Source: Mesodorylaimus sp. YZB2_4
Taxonomy: Eukaryota; Nematoda; Enoplea; Dorylaimida; Dorylaimidae
Reading direction: 5' to 3'
Assembly (NCBI GenBank): GCA_030248295.1
Contig: JASANH010000123.1
Coordinates: 124,001 to 188,000 of the forward strand
DNA length: 64,000 nucleotides
A program made the position numbers and the translations under genes. Each line of letters starts with the position of its first letter. Position 1 is the first letter of the stretch. Below, piece after piece: positions 38,005-52,600 of the stretch. Under the pieces are notes generated by a model. That model was not told the origin of the DNA. It searched no databases and saw only the letters and a program-made list of their open reading frames with translations.

Positions 38005-38587
38005 GGCGCTCTGAAAGCGAGAAGAACTTGCCGCACGGGCGAACAGGTAGGCCAGCAAAACACGCCACCTGGCCGCCCTACATGGCCTTATCGATCCCCG
38101 ACCCTAGCGACGACCCGTCGTCATAGAACCCGATCGCGTTACGATGACCACCGACTGCCAGCTGCCACTACTCGACACACAAGCCAGCCGAGTAGCACCG
38201 GAAAAGCGCACAGCTCATACACTCTTACAAACGAGCAGAGAGGCACCTGCAAAACTGGTTGTGAATAAACATCACATAACCCCCCCCCCCCAGCCCCATT
38301 GATCGATAACCAGGCCCCGGGTTCGAGCCCCAGCCAGGGAGACACTTTTGGACACCACTTCCCCGCTGACAGATCAGACAAACGAGTCCGCTTGAAGAAA
38401 ATAGGACACAAAAACTTGAACCTCGAGTGGGATTCGAACCCCCTGACTGGCCCGCTTCCATCCAGTTGGTGAGACTAGTCGGCAGCTCTCAACTGGCCCG
38501 AATAGGCGAAACTAGCCTGCCCGCCCGTTTCCATGACGACTGCACGCACTCGACACCGCAACGAACATTTATTGGGCACATTCAATC
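38005..38587. other. Intergenic region with tRNA-like repeats between receptor and TyrRS
   Basis: A C tract (about 38281-38292) is followed by CCGGGTTCGAGCCCCAGCC near 38319, and the minus strand at 38421-38480 has GGGGGTTCGAATCCCACTCG. Both are T-arm-like, and between them they cover most of the gap. The TyrRS polyadenylation signal (TTTATT, 38568-38573; AATAAA on the minus strand) lies at the upper edge. Confidence 0.5.
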
Positions 38588-40162
38588 CTAATGCCATCTA
38601 ACAACGAAATAATTCTTTTTCCCAACTCGAACGAGTGTCACTCCGTTTTCCAGCATATGCACACCCCGTACGAGCAAACAAGTCGGTTCGCGTATTTTCT
38701 GATAATTGATCGAAATTCCACCAGTTCGAATGGCCTCCATGGCTTTTCCTTCTCCGCAACCGGCGAACGGGGGCAACTGGGCCACCAATTCGAGCAGACT
38801 CACATCGTTCCTATGATTCATATCGAGCACGGGCGCCCCGCTGAACGTGCTGTTGAACTCGTCGGCCGACAATCGACTGACTTTCTCCACCGACCCCCCG
38901 TACAAGGCGTCCGTGCACCGTCGGGCCGACGCCAGTCCCTCCTCGCCGTGCACCAGCAACGTCACCCGCTCGGCCACACTCGTCTGGCCCAACCTCGACT
39001 CCTTGTTCCGATCGTGTTTGGCGCAAATATTCTCCACTTGTTGCACGGGTAGGAAAGTTAGCAGATGCAGGTACTTGGCCACGTCGACGTCGGCCGATCG
39101 CAAGAAATGTTGATAAAGTTCGAAGGGACTCGTCCTCCTCGAATCCAACCACACGGTCGACATGCCCTCCGACGTGCTCTTGCCCAATTTCTGCCCTTTC
39201 CCGTCCACCAACAACGGCACGGCCAACCCGAACGAGTCGCCACCGCCGGCTGATCGTATCAGATCGTGTCCCGAGTGCATATTCCCGATCTGGTCCATGC
39301 CGCCCACTTGCAACGCGCACCCCGTCTCCTTCGACAACTGCCACCAATCGTAGGCTTGAAATAACTGATAGGCGAACTCGGCGAAATGCATTCCTTCACT
39401 CGTCGAGGACCTCGATCGGACGCAATCCTTGGCCAGCATGTGGTTCAGTCGAAAATGGGGCCCCACTCGGGCCACGAACTCGACCACGTTGACGCCCTCG
39501 TACCAGACAGCATTGTCGACGAATCGGGCGGGCCTGACGGGACGACGACGTTCGGGGGTCACTGAAAGCGGGACTGATCAGGTGATTCAATGGTTCAATG
39601 GCCACGGACAAGGTGATTAGGTGGCCGCATGATTGCCCTACTTACCCAAAATATACTCGCTAAAATTATGAAATAATCTCTCCAATTGTTCTCGAATCGA
39701 TCGACTATTCTCCTCGATCAAATCCCAATCGAGAATTCGTCGTTCGGTCACTCGTCCGCTCGGATCGCCCACTTTGGCCGTCGCCCCGCCCACTACGCCG
39801 ATCACATCGAATCCGGCCGCGTAAAAATGCAAAAGGGCGTTGACTACTAATAGATTGCCGATGTGCAAACTCGGTGCCGTCGGATCGAAACCGGCGTAAA
39901 CTATTTTCGGAATCGATGCTAAAGGCGACAAATCTTTGATCAAAGTGTCCGGAAATGTTGCGCTGATTAGAAATCGATCGATCAGACTTTGTACGGTTTG
40001 CCGACAATCGGGCGAGGACAATGGTTCCTCGTGTTGACCAACATTCAGTCGAGATTTGGACGATTTACTCGACCGCAAATCCCCGAAGAAACGAAAGGAA
40101 AATAAAGAAATGCGAAAACGACATAGAAATTTATAATTTGAAGAAAACAAATACGAATGCAT
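38588..40162 (-). CDS. YARS2: Mitochondrial tyrosyl-tRNA synthetase
   Basis: Two exons (39646-40162 and 38588-39561, 84-bp intron) give 496 aa with exact phase. The first 40 or so residues are rich in Ser, Arg and Phe with almost no acidic residues, as in a mitochondrial targeting sequence. The class I catalytic core is complete: YAGFDPTAPSLHIGNLL with the HIGH-type motif HIGN at 100-103, VGGMDQIGNM for tyrosine binding, and the KMSKS-type loop KLGKS at 297-301. The C-terminal part (EAIRTGGISINYQKI, then LVRGVHML) is the S4-like tRNA-binding domain. It charges mitochondrial tRNA-Tyr. The 3' UTR appears very short: AATAAA begins about 14 nt after the stop codon. Confidence 0.95.
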
Positions 40163-40653
40163 ATGTGCCTGGATTTTTTTCCTAAGCTAATCTTCCGCAA
40201 TAAATCTAAGCAAACTTTTTAGAATCATCTTTGCCTTCGTTCTCCAAACTTCCGCTACTCGGATTTCCCGCCCGTAGCAGACAACTATCCACACATACTC
40301 CAAATGGCGGGAAATTCAAATTTACAAAACTACACCTACTGGCATCCGAAAGAGCAAAAAACATTTCAAAATCCAGCAATTTCAACACAGCAACATGAAC
40401 ACTAGCACACGAATTTCACGCGATGATCATCTATCCCGGCAAAGAGGGGCTGACGATCGTGCCCTCGATATGGAATCACCATCGTTTATTGCTGGTGGAC
40501 AACTTTCAATAAGGACTAGGTGCGTTCTGCAAAGAAATATCAGCTTCCTGAATGAGTGGCAATCGTACTGCCCACTCGGCCATGCCATCATACCAGCCTC
40601 CTCCAGCTGCTTGCACAAGACAAAGAGCAATTGACTGCCTGACACCCCTGACC
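40163..40653. other. Intergenic region between TyrRS start and cadherin 3' end
   Basis: The region holds the cadherin 3' UTR, with TTTATT near 40486 (AATAAA on the minus strand) about 165 bp after the stop codon, and the TyrRS promoter next to 40162. A 60-codon minus-strand frame at 40206-40388 has no recognisable feature. Confidence 0.55.
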
Positions 40654-43600
40654 TCAACAGTCGTACCTGCTCGATGCCGACGCGGCTGGTTCGTCGGGCA
40701 CATTGAGCACTCGCTGATCGGCTCGCTGGTAGGGCACACCGTGCTGGCCACTCACGTCCGCCGGTTTCGCCTCGGCCCTGAACGAGTCTCTGGTCAGTCG
40801 CTGGCACCCTCCCCTCCCCTGCACTTACTGTCTGGCCACCAGTGTTTCAGTCCTCTTCTTCGGATCCAACGTCTCCGCCTCGTACGGCCTTTTCCCATGA
40901 GCATTACTCTCGAGCATGTAGTCGGCTGTGATTTTTTGCTTTTCTCTCCTAAAATGGCGAAATCCAATAAAATCTGTTCCAGAAAGGAATGTTAGTAAAA
41001 CTGACTTGTTCCACCATCTGAGCAAGAACAATACGCCCAGCAATGCCAGCAGGATGACCACGCCCGAGATGACGATCAGTGCTATCTCGGGCCCGCTGAT
41101 CACTTGCACGGCCTTGGCCACCCGCGTTTCGTCACTGACTAGCTCCAACTGCAAACCGCTGAACATTTTGTCAGTGTTGATGGCAGGCAAGAGTTCGGCC
41201 AATTTCCTGAAACCAAATCCATTCCATACGTGAAAAAGGTGACACCACGTCTCGAACTCGCCTGACGAAAAGGTCCCTGTCCACTGATATCGATTTGTTT
41301 TTATCGATTGCCGATAAGAAAATTTGAGATCTAAACCAAAAACCATCACAATCAGTGTTGGGTGTGAGATTAATGCACAGCTGACCCCTTGAGTTCATTG
41401 CCGTCCTCCTGGATTGCATACTCGTCCACGTTGTCCACCGACACTATCCAACCCGTCAGGTCGCTCAGTCGCCTGCAAAACCACCACTGTCACCCTCACA
41501 CCACCATCGACCACTGCTTACTTGGCCAACGAGCGATTGACCTGCATGGCGAACTCGACCGGCTGCCTCGACACCAGACTCACTTCCTTGTCCGCCGCCG
41601 CCTTGAACATCTGAAACGAGGAGATGGCAACGGGGGCCTCAGCTCACCCAATGGCACTACTAACCTGCACAGTGGCGTTGGTCTTGTAAATACCGTCCGA
41701 GGCCTGGACGATGATCGTGAACGCGTTCTTCTCAGTCGCCTCCAAACTCCTCAGAATCGATATCTGACCACTGCTCTGATCGATTCGGAAAAAGGCATCG
41801 TCGCCGTCGCCGGTCGGGATGATATCGTAGCGTAGAATGGAAGTGACATCGGGGTCCCTGGCCTTGACCACGGCCACGCCCTGACGCAACCCCGCCCCAG
41901 GGGAAATGGTGAATGTGTAGACGCCCGTGGGGGGCACGTTGAGGAATACGGGCGGATTGTCGTTGACATCGGTCACATTCACGATCAGAATAGCCTCGTC
42001 GTACTCTAGCTGGTACACGTCTGAAACAGGGACAGTCGCAGTCACGCCCCAGCAAACCCCGCCCCCTCGCTTACTCGACAGGAAGTCGCCTTGTCTGGCG
42101 CGACGTCTGGGCGATGTGGGCCTGGCGCTGATGACCATGATGTACATGGACTGGTTCTCGCGATCCAATCGGTCCAGCACGTACACCACGCCCGTCTCGG
42201 GTTCCATTCGGAATTTGCCTGCAAAACGAACGTGTTGCCTAGCAATCCACTCGGGGTGCATCTCTTACCCGCATCGCCCTTGACAATAGCGTATCTGACA
42301 GTCTGGCGATTCCTCTCGTAGATCGACTGCACGTGCGTCAACTCGGCTGGTCCTGGTTGATTCTCGGGCCAGTCCACCGAGTAGACGCGTTGGTCGAAAG
42401 CTCGTACTTGCTGACCCCCCGAAGACCCGTTCTGAGGCGCGTAGATGTAAATACGAGCCTGAAACCGAGCCCATCGAGTTCATGCGAAGCCAGGAAGACA
42501 TTTGCCAGAAAGTATAAACTTACCGAGGCGGAAGCGGTCTGACCAGACGTTGTATTCGTGGCCGTGATGGTCAAAGTGTACCCGCCTGGACTGGGCGATG
42601 AGGAAAAGGAGATGTCGCCAGTGTCGCGGTTGATGCCGAAGAAACCATTCTCGTTCCCGGCTAAAAGAAGCGACACAATGACTAACAGGCTGTACAAACG
42701 GAAGAGTTCTCACCAGTGATCGAGTAAGCCAACGATCCATTGCCAGCCGACATGCGTAAAATGGGCGTGCCGATGGTGAAATTGGAGGACACATCTTGGT
42801 AAACAGGGTCTTGGGCGAAGGCGGGTCCAACAGCCGTGCCCTCCAGCAGCACCGTCATCTAAACTAGATATGGTCAGCCACTGACGAGCCTTTTATAAGT
42901 GCGCGACTGACATTACGAAGTGTACTACGTGACGGCCGTCCCAGATCGCTAGCCGACACCGACAAGACGTACTCTCGTTGTTTCTGAGCCGACAGCGGGA
43001 CGATCGTTCGAATCACCCCCGCTGAAATGAGTGCCACGTTTCGATCACCATCAAGGCGAGAAAGGAAACTGCTTACTTTCCTGATCGATGACGAATGCGT
43101 CCGTGCCAGCCAGCAATCGATACAAGACGCGTCCATTCAGACCAGCGTCCTCGTCCCGAGCTTGCACTTGAGCGACCTAGGACGCACCAATATCAGCCCT
43201 CACCAGTCTGCTTACCACAAGCATCCGAAACTGGGGGGGGGGGGGGGTGTAGCCCCCATGACCCCCCTCTACGCTAGACAAATTTTCAATTTTGTAATGT
43301 TAATGTGTAACTTTATAGGAGTCAGCTCGCTGATAATCAAATATTTTTATATTTGCCGCGCCCACTGATGCTCAGGTGCAAGAACCTTATGACAGTCGGG
43401 AGGTAAACTTAGATAGCGCAGTGAGAGGTTTGCGCGAAACGCCTCTCATTGAGTTTTGCTTGCGCGGAATAGCCGATATTCAAGGAGCTGTAACAACAGT
43501 ATCACGGAGGACTGAACAGAGTGCCGGCCAGACTGTCAGACTTAAAACTAGTGCCCCTGCCAGAAAACGGGGACGCTGCAACCAACGTGAGACCTTCTCT

Positions 43601-46600
43601 GTCGATTGAATATTGCTGCCTCCAAACCGTGTGCGCAAGCAACGGAATGCAGTACGATCACAGGGCTCAGGCTGAGCAGGGTTGGTTCCGGTTTAAAAAC
43701 CTTAAAAACAGTTTGAAAACTGTGCGAAAAACCTGCGAAAATCAGAGAAAATAAGAATCTTTGAGCCAAAATCAGCAAAAACTTAAAAAATTTATTTGCA
43801 GGGTTCAAGTCGTGAAAATTCAGAGAATAATTTTGACTTTTGTCTAGAAAACATGTAAAAATCAGGGGAAAAATAATCTTCTAGGGAACACTAAAAAGGT
43901 TTCAAACTGGGAAATTAAGAAAATTTCAATTTTTACCTGGGGTTTGGAAAAATCATCTTACGCGCCGTGTGTGAACCAAGTTTATAACGCATTGGTAAAA
44001 AATTTGTGTTTTTGCTTCCTGGACCTTCCCCCCCCCTTTTAAGGCCCCAAAAAATTTTAGACCCCCCTCTGGCCGAGCGCTAGGTTTCGGATGCTGCTTA
44101 CCACGGTCAGTGCGCGAGTGCCGTCGGCCAGGCGGACGGTGTCGGTGAAGTTGTCGAACACTGGCGAATTGTCATTCACGTCCAGGATGGTCACGTTGAC
44201 TGTCACGTTCGAGGTCAGAGGTGGGTTGCCACCATCTTCGGCCTGCAATCAGAGGCCACCCACACTCGTCGATGCACTCGAGTCACCCCAGCACAACATA
44301 CCTGCACGTGGAAGACGTACGAGGAGGCCACTTCTCGATCGATGACACCATAAGCGTACAGCCGCCCGTTGGACTGCATACGGAAAGGCACATCTGCAAT
44401 CATCATGCTAGAGCCAAGCACAGACTGGAACTCGGCCTGGACACGTACCCGACTCGAGCACGGTGTAATTAATGAGAGCATTGACTCCGCTGTCTATGTC
44501 CACCGCCTCCACGTCGCCCACGATCAAGCCTGTTCCGAACGGACCTTCTGGAATCTGGAATTCGAACACGCTCTTCGGGAAGGTCGGGGCGTGGTTGTTG
44601 ACATCGACCACATCGACCGTCACCTGCAACGGGGCGCGAATCACCAGCGGCCCATCTCCACAACCAACCAACCCACTCACCGTAGCGTAGTCGTTCCTGG
44701 CACCCACGCTGGCCTGTACGACGAAGCTGTACGATTTGACAGGGTCGTTGTAGTTCAGTACCACTCGAGTCACGATCGTGCCCTGGAAAGGTCAAAACCA
44801 GTTTGGAGACACTGCTGAGCAAGGCGATGAGCACTTACATTCTTAGGCTCAACAAATCTGAACGTGTCGGCGGCACTCTGCACCGTGTACGTGATCGAGG
44901 CTTCAGTGTCGTTGGCGATGGCCCTCACTTCGCCCACCTCACTTCCTAAAATGCACGGACTGACTGCAAACCGGGCACCCCATAGCTGTGATCCCCAGTC
45001 CCCGCTCCGCTCACATATCCAACCTATCCAACAGCACGACTTACCAACAGGCTCTTGTTCCAGGACTTTGAAGGAATATGATCGATGCTCGAATCTGATT
45101 TGCCCATCGCCGATCACCACCGGCTCGTCGGCGCGTTCCACACGAATTCTGAGTCTGGCGACGGCCTCGAATCCAACATCGGGCAAGGAGGCGGTCACGT
45201 TCAGCACCAGCGTGTTCTGGTCAGCGAACAGACCGGCTGCCGTCATGGCGTCCAACTCCAACGGCCTGGCCACCTTCATCAGCCCGTTGTCGGCATTGAC
45301 ACTGAAGTAATCACTGCCCGGTCCCGATATGCTATACACGGCGTAGCAGACCAGCCGACGATCCGACGATGGGGGCTTGGCCGAGGCCACATAAACGGGA
45401 CTGCTCAACGGGGTTCGTTCCGACAAGACGATGTCGTCCACTTCGAAGGCGAATTCCACTCTTCGACACGGCTCCGTGGTGACCACCACAGGAGGGTTAG
45501 GCGACACTCGGCCACCAGATGACCACGAATCGGTCGACCACGACGCACCGCCTGCACCAGTTGAACTGGACTCGGGTGCCTGGCTCGCCACAGTCCGTTC
45601 ACTGGAGGGCGACCCCGACCACGAAATGCCTGGTCGGGTTGAGCCAGATGATCCCGGAGTAGAAGAGACGGAGATAGCGGACACCGTAGAACCAGAAGAG
45701 CCAGAAATTGGAGCGATAGAGCCACCGCCAGACGGCGAAACAGAGCTTGGCGACACTGGCGAAACGGACCCCGGCCCACCGGTTACTCGAGTCCCTGGTG
45801 AAGTCGGTCCAGTCACAGACTCAGACGACGGGCCACTGGGCGAACGCCCTCCCGCAGTTGAAGGGCCAGAGTCCCCAGTCGCTGTTCCACTCGTGCCACC
45901 AGTCACTTCTTGACCAGGACTGGTCGATACGCCGCCACCACTCGTTCCAATGGTGCCTCCAGTCGGACTGCCACTGCGAGCTGTAACGCGACCTGTCGAC
46001 CACGGAGTCGTCTGGTCGCTACGCCCCGTCCAAGGCGGCGGTGTGGGGAACTCGGTGACCACATCGATGGGAGGCACGACCAGAACAGTTACGCCAGCCG
46101 TCGCCGAGTTGCCCTCGCCGTATCGATCGGTGGCCATCACCTGCAACACACAATCCATCTTCATCTGTAGCTGAGGCCGGAGGCGCGCTGTACTTGGTGC
46201 AGGTACCTAGAGCCGTACTAAGCACTGTGTCAAGGTTCCGACCTGACTCGCGCTAGTATTTTGGAGGGCGATGTGAGGATACGAGTCCTACAGAGAGCTT
46301 ACATTCCCAGTGAGTCAGTGCACGAAGATACTCCCCCACCGACGAATGACTGGGGTCGCCTGCACCCCATATCCCTGCAACATAGGCTATGCAGCGACAG
46401 GATTCCTCTCAATGATCAGCTCGATGTTTCACCAGTCTTTGCCCACTAGCGGCCAGAGACCGCTGCTCTGAGTTTTATGCGGAATGCTTGCCTACAAACG
46501 ATCAACCTCTGACTCAGCCATCCTGGGCAGGGTGCCGTCTAAGATGCCCACAACCGACCCTACCTTCAAATGATAGACGTTCTTGGAGTAATAGTCGGGC

Positions 46601-49600
46601 CCGCACAACAACGTGATCAGTGCCGTGTCGGGGTCGATGGCGAAACAGGAGGTGTCGCTGCCGGGCACCAACGAGTACAGGATCTTGGCATTGTAGCCCA
46701 CATCCTCGTCCGTGGCTCGTATATCCTGCAATGACACGCCTTGCCCCACTCTCCTCCCCGAACACCCCACCACTCACCAATACGATGGTGTAATTGGCCT
46801 TCTCTGTGGCCGGAACCAAACCAACGTAGTCGCTTTGACTGAAGACGGGCGTGTGATCATTCTCGTCCACAATGCTCACTGTGATCGGCGCGTAGGTCTT
46901 AAAGCAAAGCTACTGTACCCGACTCCCCGTGCCAACACGGCCATATCTCACCTGCAATGGCGGGTCACTAGTGTCGATAGCCGATACGAAAAATTTGATG
47001 GGCGACAACAGATCGCGCGAGTTGGGCGACAATTTTCGAGCCGTGTAGATATTGCCCTGTTTAAAGTGGAAATCAGATATAAAATACAAACAAATCCTCC
47101 TGGCCTACCTTCTCATCGATTCGGAAATACTGTCGAAACACTTCGGGTTCGATGCTCAACGCGGCGTAGCTCGTATTCGTGGAATTCGGATTCCGGAAAT
47201 CGAACACTCGGACTCGTCCCGCCGACGCGTTGGCCACATTTTCGGGCACCGAGAAATTGTACGAATCTAGATCGAATTGAGGCGGAATACGTGGCGGTAG
47301 GATAGTGATATTGATGACCGAAATAATGGGCCCCTTCGTCCACACAACATCCATCGTAACCGTGGCCTGCAAAACAAACCCACCAATCGAATTCAACAGG
47401 ACTACTAGACCTCCTTCACTCACCCTGTCCTTGAACACACCGTCGGTAACCTCGACGGGGAAGACGTAAGTGTGATTCACCAGGGCCAAGGCGCGCGTCA
47501 GAATCACTTGACCAGTCTCCGGCCTCAAAGCGAAATAATCTGAAACAGGCAGCAGGTAGGACGGATTGGAAAGTGACACTCAATTTCACTTACTGGCAGC
47601 CGATTGGTTGTCACTGGGGTCGGCAGACGCGGCCATCGTGTAGGTCAGATTGCTGTTCAAATCGATATCTTGCGCGTACACGCTCAAAATGGGGAATCCC
47701 AACGGGAAATCGGCCGAAATCGATTGCTCGTAGTCTTTCTTGAAGAACCTGGGCGGATTATCGTTTACGTCCAGCACGTTCACTGTCACCTGCAATCACA
47801 AATGTCACGACTGACCAAACACTGCATCGCACGATCTTACCGTGGCCACCGAGAACAAGGCTGGCGTCCCGTGATCTCGGACTTCCACGATCAGCAAATA
47901 CTGCGATTTCTCCTCCCGATCCAAGGCCTTGATCACCGATAATTCCGCCTACAATTCCAAAAGATCTGATCACTGGCCGATTCAAACACGCTTTGACTTA
48001 CGCTGGTGCCATTGGCGGGTGACATGAGGAAATAGCCGTCCCCGTTGCCTTGAAGAATACGGAACGAGACTTCCGCATTGACGCCTTCGTCCGCATCGCT
48101 GGCCGAAATCACGAACTTCTGGCCAACGCCATCCTCGCCTGAAAAACATGTTTATGCAGGCTTCGAGACAAAGGAGTCGAGCGCAACCATGCCTGGCAAT
48201 CAAAGGAGATAATAGGACCGACTGGAGCAGGCAAGTCTTTCGACTGTATTGTGGCTGAAACATCAACCCGAGAGGTTGACGTCTCCCAGCCAGGGGAGAC
48301 CTTGCCATGGCCAAGTCGGCGGGGCAAAAACTCCGACTAAAGCAAGCAAGTCTTTCGACTATGCATGCGGTTGAAACATCAAAACCGAGTGGTTGATGTT
48401 TCAGAGCCAGGCAGTGAGGTTACACGAGGATATGCTAAGAAAAATGACAAACCTTCGCTGACATTCCAAATCAGAGGCAGTCCAATAAATTGGGGCGGGT
48501 TGTCGTTCACGTCAATCAGTTCGATATTGACCACAGCACTGGCCTGGAACATAATTCGCGGTTTCGAAAGGACAGGGGGAACCACGCACAACAAGCCTAC
48601 CTTCTTCCCTTCGTGATCCAAAGCCTCCACAGTCACGCTGATTGTACGATTGGTTTCTCGATCAAACGGCGGCCCATCCGATTTGACCAGCACCCCGTCC
48701 GGATCCACGGTCACGTACCGCAGTGCGTCCACGTTCACAATGGAATACCTCAGAATGCGATCATTGAAATCTTCGTCGACGGCGTCCAAATTGAATATTG
48801 TCTCCCCATTGGCGATACCCTGAATCAGCAACCAGCCTTATCCAGGGCTCCCACCAGCCTGATTGCATGAATTCAAAGGAGGTTTGAGAGGATTTAGAGC
48901 AGAATTCTGGATTTAGAGGAGATATTGAACACATTTTTTGCCAAACAGGTCAAGAAAAAACTTTTCAGTCCTGAAGTCTTACTCATACTCTACCGCTGCA
49001 GGCCATATCATCGTAGCAGGTGTGTTTGGCCTGTGGAGAAGGTAGTATATCTGGTTGCCGCATACAGCGTATCAGTTGCCTTCGTTGGCCGCTCGATACG
49101 CTCCTCCAAGCGAGGCTGAAACCCGTCGGGTTCATGTCTCAGGCACCTACGACTAGGCGGCCTGCCTGTCCATCCGCCCCCCCCCCCGCGGTATCTTCTC
49201 CAATGTAGGGCTATTCCGCTTATCACAGTCATCCTAACAAAATCTACGCAATTGTAAAGTTGTTACTATCATTTTGAAAAAAAATTTTTTTTTAGTTTTG
49301 GGGCCCCGCGCCGATCCAGTTCCCCCACCAGACTTGCAACCCGTTTTGCTTATACCTGGCCAGCAGTCATGATTTGATAAGCAGGGCCGTTGGGCGACCA
49401 GATCTCATGGCAGCTTCCCTCTGCGTGGCTCCACTAGGAGCACCTGCACACGAGGGCATCCTATGCCAGCACCAGCATCCCAGGAGGATACTGGACGAGA
49501 AGGGAGGGACCTTCCCGACTGGTGTTCGAGGACCAGTTTCCTGATTCTCTGTTCGTTCAGCAGGGTGAGTCGCCCGGAGCCAGATCCCAGCCAGAGATAT

Positions 49601-52600
49601 CGATCTCCCTCCTGCCACAATGCTGATCACACAGGAATCGCCCAGGATCCACAGACAGCTATGAGACCTGAAGCGGGCCCTACAATTCACTAGGTAATCG
49701 TTGGACGTACCCTGAATACTCAACTGCCGTCCTGAGCCAAAACAGAAGCGGGGCCTCCTGGTCAGGGTTGCTGACCCGAGCAATGCGGGACCAACGCCTT
49801 AACTAACTGAGCCAATGAGGCTCCTAAAAACTATATCCTGCTTCTAGCTCCAACTTCGCAAAGCGAGATTCCAGGCAAGGTCATTTCTTGGCATGATTCT
49901 AAACCAGATATGCCGACGTTTAAGAATCGAGATTCTGCATTAATTATGAGGCGAAAGCATGCTAGGATTGAAGGCACTGTCTGTTGATCATACAATGTAG
50001 CAGCGATTCTAGGCGTGGGAGGAAAGCTGGAATGGCTTATCTGTGTTTAGGCGTGTTTACGCCTGTCTCACCTGACTGCGTATTCAGTGACCGATTTGAT
50101 TTATATATAATGATGGATAAATCAGAAAGAGGAATTTCAAAACAGCTATATGACTGAATAGTGCGCTTCTATGGGGATAGGGAAAATCGGCTTATACGCG
50201 AAAAGGTAAATCATCCAGACCCTAATTCTGAAAAAAGTGCTCTTGACCTATTGCCTCATTTATTTCTTATATTTCCCCTTGCAACTGATTTTCTCTGATC
50301 TCTGGCGTCAATTCAATACTTTTCTCAGCAGTCACAGAAATCATGATCCAAATTAGAAAAGCCAAATTTTAGAGGATGACTTGCCTAATTTAAGGAGAAA
50401 TAGAGGATTTAAGGGAGGGCATTGGAATCAAAGGAGGTTAATGGAGGGTTTAAAGGGTGGGGGAACCCTGTTATCCGATTGAGAATCCCCTCCCTCTCAA
50501 CCTCACCTCGCTGACTTTCACGTTATATACGGCCTGAGTGAAATGAGGCGTGTACTCGTTCACGTCCGTCACTTTCACTTGAACAATAGTCGACACGATG
50601 CTGCTCCCATTGCTAGCGTAGGCCTGCAAACAGACACTGGATCAGAGTAGCCAGTCTCCCCCACCCCCTCCAGTGTCATACCTGTACCGATATCAATCCG
50701 CCCACAGTGACTGGCAAAGCCTCCAAGTCGATGGGTTTGACGGTGAGCACGCGTCCAGTTGCGTCCACGGTCAGCGTGTCGTTGGGATTCAGCCAATAGA
50801 CTAGCTAAACCAAGGGCGACCTGACTCGACCGACTGACACACCCCGACCACTTACCTTATCGCCGAACGACTCCGCTTCCAGCACGCTGATTGTCAAATT
50901 GGTGAACGATCCAGCCGGGGAATTCTCGGTTATGGTGCCGCGATAGAGGGACGACGGGAACATGAGCGGCAGTCGGGGGCCCACGTGGTCGGTCACTGTC
51001 ACGATCACCTGAAACACACCCTCGCATTGACCCAGTGCTCCTAACCAGGCGAGACATATGTACGTACCGAGATGTCCGAGAAGTAGCGGCTGTCCTCGGA
51101 GTTGGTGGCTCGCACGATCAAATACACGGGCACATCCACCGTGACATTATCGATCAGTTCGGGCGAGGCGATCAACGTTCCCTGGAAGATAACACGTCAG
51201 TGAGACCACCCGGCACGACGACCCCAAGTATGGGCAAGGGGGGGTAACCCCCACTGTTGGGCCGGCCAGGACATTGAGATCCTTCCTCTCGAAACCCCCC
51301 ACCTCAGGTCCAGCCCTGGCCTCCAAGCAGAGGCCAATTGTCCAGCCAGCCAACAGCACTGTATGTAAACAGTCATACAGCTCACTCACTCGACTCGACC
51401 CAAACCTGACCTGTCTTACACGAAATCAAATCAGGCTTCGGCGATCTGATATGATCTTAACCCCTCCCTCCTCCCCCTCTAGCCCAGCCGACCTTGCCCA
51501 TACTTGACGACCACCACTTACCGTATCCTCCTGCAGTGTCAGGCCGACCACGCCCTTCGGGAAGAGTGCGTAGGCGACTCGTCCTCGCTTGACAACGGCC
51601 TGGAAGGTGGCCACCACGTCCGGCAGGGTCTCGTTCCTCTTGATGGTCATTTCGTAGGACAACTGGGGGAATACGGGGTACAGCTGGCTGTCGGGCATGA
51701 CCACGATAGTCAGCGGGTGGGTGGACGTCAGAGGCGGGTTGCCCCCGTCCTTGGCCACCAACGTAATGTTGTACTCGCCCGCTTCCAGACGAGACTTGAC
51801 GGCCAAGATGTCTTTTCTGAACTCGAAGAACTGGCTGGGTGGTTCGATGGAGAAGGTGACCGTCTGGCCGCCCCCGCCCGAGCTCGGCCCGTCGCGATCG
51901 GTGGTGCGGACGTGGAATATGACCCCGGACGGTTCCTTGGCCGACGACACGAACATGCGGTCGGGGAGGGGGTCGAAGACGGGCGGGTTGTCGTTCACGT
52001 CCTCCACGGCCACTCGAACTAGAGTCGTGCCAGTACGAGCGAACTCGGCGTGGTCAACTGCCTCCACCATGATCTGATAGTTGCGCCGAGTCTCGTAGTC
52101 CAACTTGCCAACCACTCGCAGCTCGCCCGTCGACGGATCGATATCGAACGGTTGTTCTTGCGAGCCGCCAGCCGCCGGTGGCAAATAGTAGGTGATCCTG
52201 CCGAGCTCGCCGGGGTCGGGATCGATGGCCGTCACTCGAGTCGCCACAGTCCCGTTGGCCGCGTTCTCCATCACCGCGGCATCGTAGATGAATCGTTGGA
52301 ATTCGGGCGCGTTCGGATTGGTGCCATTGACAACAATGCGAACGGTGACATCGGTCTTCAACGGTGGCCTACCGTGATCAAAGGCCTCGACCACGAGATC
52401 GTAAGTTCGGGCCACCAGATTGGTAGACACTGTTCGAATCCAACCAGTCTCGTAGTCGATGGCGAAATTGGCGCTGTCCGTCTTGACCGCGTAGCTGACA
52501 TCGGAATTCGTGTCCGAGTCGTTGTCCCTGGCGCGCACTCGCACCACCAGACTGCCGATCACAGCGTCCACTGGCAATCTGGCCGTGTACTCGGCCTGAT

